This document shows, in pieces, positions 60,634 through 64,000 of a stretch of 64,000 bases of DNA (position 1 is its first letter; each line of letters starts with the position of its first letter). Source of the stretch: Thermococcus sp. P6 (lineage in GTDB: Archaea; Methanobacteriota_B; Thermococci; Thermococcales; Thermococcaceae); NCBI RefSeq assembly GCF_002214525.1, contig NZ_CP015104.1, positions 1,240,001-1,304,000 of the forward strand, in the 5' to 3' direction. The position numbers were made by a program, and so were the translations under genes. The notes under the pieces were generated by a model. That model was not told the DNA's origin, made no database searches, and saw nothing but the letters and a program-made list of their open reading frames with translations.

Positions 60634-62529
60634 TTACTCATTTCCCAGCCACCTCTCCATCCACCCGGTGATCAGCTCGAGCCTCCTGATCCTGTGTTTC
60701 GGCTTTCCTCCCCTGCTCAGGTCGTGGTTCTCGCCCGGGAAGAGGGCCAGTTCAACGGTCTTTCCGAGGTATTTGAGTGCCGTGTAGAACTGCAGCGCCT
60801 CCGGCAGCCAGCAGCGGTAGTCCTCCATAGAGTGGATTATGAGGAGAGGTGTCTTAACGTTGGGCGCGTACTTCAGGGGCGACTTCTCCCAGTAACCGTC
60901 GGGATTGCTCCACGGGTCGCCACCGATCTGGTCGGGAGCGAAGTAGTAGCCGATGTCGGTTGTACCGAAGAAACTCACCCAGCTGGATATGGAGCGCTGG
61001 GTTACCGCAGCCCTGAAGCGGTCAGTGTGTCCGACTATCCAGTTCGTCATGAACCCGCCGTAGGAACCCCCGGTGACGCCTATCCTTTCCCCGTCGATGA
61101 AGTCGAACCTCCTCAGGGCTTCGTCGATCACTTCCATCAGGTCCATATAATCCCTCTCGCCGTAGTGCCCCCTTATGTCGGCGAAGTCCTCGCCGTAGCC
61201 GTCGCTCCCGCGCGGATTGGAGAACACCACCACGAACCCCTTGGCCGTGAGGACGTGGAACTCGTGCATGAAGGAGTGACCGTAGGCCGTCTTCGGACCG
61301 CCGTGGATCTCGAGCACCGCCGGGTACTTCTTCCCGGGTTCGAAGTTAACCGGCTTCATCACCCACGCGTCGATTTCAACGCCATCGCTCGCCTTAACCC
61401 TGAAGTGTTCGGGTCTGGAGAGTTTGTAGTCCTTGATCCAGTCGTTGAAGCGGGTGATCCTCCTCTCCCTTCCGTCCCGCAGAACGTAGAGTTCCGTCGG
61501 GTTTAGCTCATCCTGAGCCGTGAAGGCCACGTAGTCACCAATGGCAAAGCTCTCAATGCTCCTGTCTCCAGCTACAACCCTCTCCACCTTCCCCTCGAGG
61601 TTGACCCTGAAGAGGCTGGCCCTCGGCCCGTCGGTGGCTATGTAGTAGATCCAGCCGTCCCTGAAGACCAGTTCGGCCCTCTGGCTTCCGCGAACGTCAC
61701 AGTTGAGGGAGTTGTAGGCGGAACGATCGAGCCGGGAGGTTAGCTTCCTCATCTCACCCGTCTCGGGGTTGTAGTGGTAGATGTGGGTGTTCGTTGGAAT
61801 CCCTCTCTCCCTCGTGTTGGCCTTCAGGATGAAGGTCCCATCATCCAGAGGTATGAAGTCGCTGATCCCCCACCTTCCCGGGGTTAGCCTCTCCGCCTTC
61901 CTGCCCCTGAGGACGTAGAGATCGCTCACCATCGGCTTCCTCTCGCGGTCTTCCTGAGCCGTGAAGTAGAGCCTGCCCCCGTGGAACCTCACCTGACCCA
62001 CGTCAAGGTTCTTGGGAGTCAGGCGCCTCTTCCTCCCGGTTTCGACGTCAACTACATAAACAGCATTCCTCCTGCCGTAGACCCAGCCGACGCCGTTGGA
62101 CCAGAAGGGTATCTCCCTTATGCGGTGGACATCATCCCTCGGCTTTTTCTCAACGTCAACGGGCGTGACCACTGCCACGTTCCCATCTTCCGTGAAACGA
62201 ACCTTCCTGATCTCGTACCTGAACCGGGTGAGGAGCCTCGCCTCTCCCCCGCCGGTCGGGATGACGTAAAGTTCCGCCCCTTCCTTCTCCCCGCGCTTTG
62301 ATGCAAAGGCTATGAGCTTCCCGTCCGGCGAGAACCTTGGGTTGGAGTCCTTTTTGCCGGAGGTGAACTGTCTAACTTTCCTCCCGTTGTAGAGGTAGAG
62401 CCTTGAAAAGTAGTCGTCTTCCTTAACGCTTATCTCCGTTACCTGAAAGACGAGCTTCCTTCCGGAGGCGTCGACGTTTCCGACGAGTCTGAACTTTCCG
62501 AGGTCCTTCTCCGTGAGAACCTTTACCAT
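60634..62529 (-). CDS. S9 family serine peptidase (acylaminoacyl/oligopeptidase type)
   Basis: The 631-residue cytosolic peptidase has an N-terminal seven-bladed beta-propeller (SPDGKLIAFASKRG and repeats, to about 370) and a C-terminal alpha/beta-hydrolase. The triad is Ser in GGSYGGF (about 487), Asp in HSMEDYRC (about 566) and His in GENHDLS (about 597). The propeller filters short peptides. GGTGGTCGT precedes ATG 62529. It probably trims peptides made by proteasome and M42 peptidases. Confidence 0.92.
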   Translation of the reverse strand: MVKVLTEKDLGKFRLVGNVDASGRKLVFQVTEISVKEDDYFSRLYLYNGRKVRQFTSGKKDSNPRFSPDGKLIAFASKRGEKEGAELYVIPTGGGEARLLTRFRYEIRKVRFTEDGNVAVVTPVDVEKKPRDDVHRIREIPFWSNGVGWVYGRRNAVYVVDVETGRKRRLTPKNLDVGQVRFHGGRLYFTAQEDRERKPMVSDLYVLRGRKAERLTPGRWGISDFIPLDDGTFILKANTRERGIPTNTHIYHYNPETGEMRKLTSRLDRSAYNSLNCDVRGSQRAELVFRDGWIYYIATDGPRASLFRVNLEGKVERVVAGDRSIESFAIGDYVAFTAQDELNPTELYVLRDGRERRITRFNDWIKDYKLSRPEHFRVKASDGVEIDAWVMKPVNFEPGKKYPAVLEIHGGPKTAYGHSFMHEFHVLTAKGFVVVFSNPRGSDGYGEDFADIRGHYGERDYMDLMEVIDEALRRFDFIDGERIGVTGGSYGGFMTNWIVGHTDRFRAAVTQRSISSWVSFFGTTDIGYYFAPDQIGGDPWSNPDGYWEKSPLKYAPNVKTPLLIIHSMEDYRCWLPEALQFYTALKYLGKTVELALFPGENHDLSRGGKPKHRIRRLELITGWMERWLGNE

Positions 62530-62647
62530 ACGACCACCGGAGGAATCTGGTGCATTTCGTATAAAAGCTTAGCGTTTCGATGATTATCGAGAAATTCCGG
62601 CCAACCTTTTTAAGTTTCTCTCCCTTCCATACCCGGGAGGGATGACC

Positions 62648-64000
62648 ATGGCCGTTAAAGTCCGCTTTGATGAGAGGGTGAGGGAATACGCCAGAGGCGA
62701 GGGGGTTGACGATGGCGTTCTCAAGCTAACCGAGACGGCACTCGCTCAGGCCCTTGAGAAGTTCCACAGAAGGATGATACTGATTCAGGGTGACACGCTG
62801 AGGAAGGCCGAGCTGGCGGGAATCCTTGCCGGGGCATCTTCCCGGTTCTTGAGCGGGATCGTCGAGGAACTCGTAAGGAAAAGGCTCAGGAGCGAGGATG
62901 AGGGAGGGATAAGCGTTCTGTACGCGACCGATGCCCTCGGCGAGGAGACCTTCGGGCGGAAGCGTTACGATGCCTTCAGGAAGCACTTCGACGTTCTAAC
63001 CGGCCCGAAGGTCGAGGTTAAGGCTGTTACCTTCAAGCACACCCGGGACATCCTCGGTAGAACCTACGACATCCTCGTTCTGGATATGAGCTACGATCAC
63101 TCCCCCAACGACCTCGGCAGGATCATTGAAACCGTCCGCGGTGGCGGTCTGATATTCGTCCTCGGCCATCCGTTCAAGAAGTGGAAGAAGATGTGGACGG
63201 GTTTCCACAAGAGCCTCGTAACCCCACCCTACACCATAGACGACGTTAAGAAGAGGTTCAACAGGCGCCTTATACGGAAGTTTGTGGAGCACGAGGGGAT
63301 ATACATAATCACCGAGGGCGGAAAGCTCAAGAAGAAGCCGAAGCGGGGGAAAAAGGTGGCGAGGATAAGGGCCCGGAAGGGCGTTAAGATTCCAAGGGGC
63401 AGGCTCTTTCCCCGGGAACTCTACGGGATGGCCCTCACGGAGGGACAGGTTAATGCTATCGGCTCCTTCGAAGGACTCGTTCGTGAGGAGGGCATGATAG
63501 TTCTCACGGCAGACAGGGGAAGGGGCAAGAGCGCTTCCCTCGGCATGGCCGCGGTGGGCTTTGGCCTGAGCATCAAAAAGCGCGCGAGGATAGTCGTCAC
63601 CGCCCCCGAACCCGAGAACGTTCAAACGCTGTTCCGCTTCGCGAGGAAGGCACTGGAAAGACTCGGTTTCGAGCCGCGCGTCGTTGAGGAAAACGACCTC
63701 ATCGTTGGGCTTCAGACGGAAGGACTGATCATCAGCTATCACCCGCCCGCGGGGGGGTATAGGGAAAAGGCCGACCTCTACGTGATCGACGAGGCCGCGG
63801 GGATTCACGTGCCACTGCTCTACAGGTACCTCAACATGCCAAGGGTGGTTTACTCCTCAACAGTGCACGGCTACGAGGGTGCCGGTAGGGGTTTCTCGGT
63901 CAAGTTCCTGAAGAGGGCCCGCGAGCGCAGGGAGTTCAGGGAGCTCCACCTTGAAGAGCCCATCAGGTACGCCGGGAACGATCCAATCGAGAGGTGGCTC
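62648..64000 (+). CDS. tmcA: tRNA(Met) cytidine acetyltransferase TmcA/Nat10 family, N-terminal part (cut by edge)
   Basis: The 451 visible codons show the DUF1726 N-terminal domain, then the RecA-like helicase module with Walker A DRGRGKS (about 288-294) and Walker B VIDEAAGIH. The GNAT acetyltransferase domain must lie beyond the window. The family uses acetyl-CoA and ATP to make N4-acetylcytidine. The bacterial enzyme modifies wobble C34 of elongator tRNA-Met; in Thermococcus the homologue acetylates many RNAs. ATG 62648 follows GGAGGGATGA; ATG 62642 is also in frame. Confidence 0.9.
   Translation, partial: MAVKVRFDERVREYARGEGVDDGVLKLTETALAQALEKFHRRMILIQGDTLRKAELAGILAGASSRFLSGIVEELVRKRLRSEDEGGISVLYATDALGEETFGRKRYDAFRKHFDVLTGPKVEVKAVTFKHTRDILGRTYDILVLDMSYDHSPNDLGRIIETVRGGGLIFVLGHPFKKWKKMWTGFHKSLVTPPYTIDDVKKRFNRRLIRKFVEHEGIYIITEGGKLKKKPKRGKKVARIRARKGVKIPRGRLFPRELYGMALTEGQVNAIGSFEGLVREEGMIVLTADRGRGKSASLGMAAVGFGLSIKKRARIVVTAPEPENVQTLFRFARKALERLGFEPRVVEENDLIVGLQTEGLIISYHPPAGGYREKADLYVIDEAAGIHVPLLYRYLNMPRVVYSSTVHGYEGAGRGFSVKFLKRARERREFRELHLEEPIRYAGNDPIERWL

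Overview
The window is chromosomal DNA of a hyperthermophilic euryarchaeon, almost certainly a Thermococcus species with a fairly GC-rich genome. Supporting signs are archaeal lipid enzymes (G1P dehydrogenase, GGGP synthase), Hef, ScpA/SMC, an ADP-dependent phosphofructokinase, ADP-forming acetyl-CoA synthetase, AMP phosphorylase, a CGP-CTERM surface protein, several Thermococcales DUF families (DUF63, DUF835, DUF2095, DUF447), TATA-box promoters and GGTGAT-type ribosome sites. Gene density is very high. Convergent genes abut or overlap by a few bases. Several starts lie about 25 nt from a TATA box, which implies leaderless mRNAs. I see no CRISPR array, insertion sequence, intein or rRNA.

Layout. 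1-2.0 kb: a cut PHP-family gene and a methylmalonyl-CoA module (B12-binding mutase subunit, MeaB, epimerase). 2.2-9.6 kb: DUF835 protein, SMC, ScpA, Hef. 9.6-16.4 kb: GGGP synthase, GIY-YIG protein, DUF2095, AMP phosphorylase, MinD with a small membrane partner, and the stomatin/NfeD protease pair. 16.5-18.5 kb: a four-gene cluster (winged-helix protein, AlkA-like glycosylase, two coiled-coil proteins) followed by two tandem box C/D guide RNAs. 18.5-24 kb: Nob1, UPF0179, G1P dehydrogenase, DUF63, IMPase/FBPase, rhomboid, DUF835, tRNA-Leu, tRNA-Lys. 24-32.7 kb: DEAD helicase, transglutaminase-like lipoprotein, intron-containing elongator tRNA-Met, XPD helicase, M42 peptidase, SfsA, Toprim coiled-coil protein, XerA. 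32.7-44.4 kb: ADP-PFK, racemase/isomerase family protein, ThiI, small membrane proteins, ADP-forming acetyl-CoA synthetase, endonuclease III, PadR-controlled ABC exporter, PGK. 44.5-51.6 kb: two uncharacterised proteins and a Fe3+/polyamine-type ABC importer with a CGP-CTERM protein. 51.7-64 kb: TyrRS, Lrp, Ski2-like helicase, second DUF63, biotin ECF transporter (BioY/EcfA/EcfT), degenerate MobA-like protein, S9 peptidase and the N-terminal part of TmcA.

How the parts connect. The strongest hidden signal is the C/D RNA pair at 18340-18473. The second RNA has a perfect 10-bp closing stem and two 12-nt guides. One guide gives 10 contiguous base pairs to the elongator tRNA-Met gene of this window (26331-26436). 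It places wobble C34 exactly at the methylation position and pairs across the exon/intron junction, so the unspliced precursor should be the substrate. The TmcA homologue at the right edge belongs to a family that acetylates this same nucleotide in bacteria. The window therefore carries the substrate tRNA, a methylation guide and a possible acetylase for one nucleotide. Other themes are DNA repair and segregation (SMC-ScpA-Hef, XPD, Nth, AlkA-like, XerA), archaeal lipid synthesis, peptide/sugar fermentation and RNA maturation (Nob1, ThiI, Ski2-like helicase).
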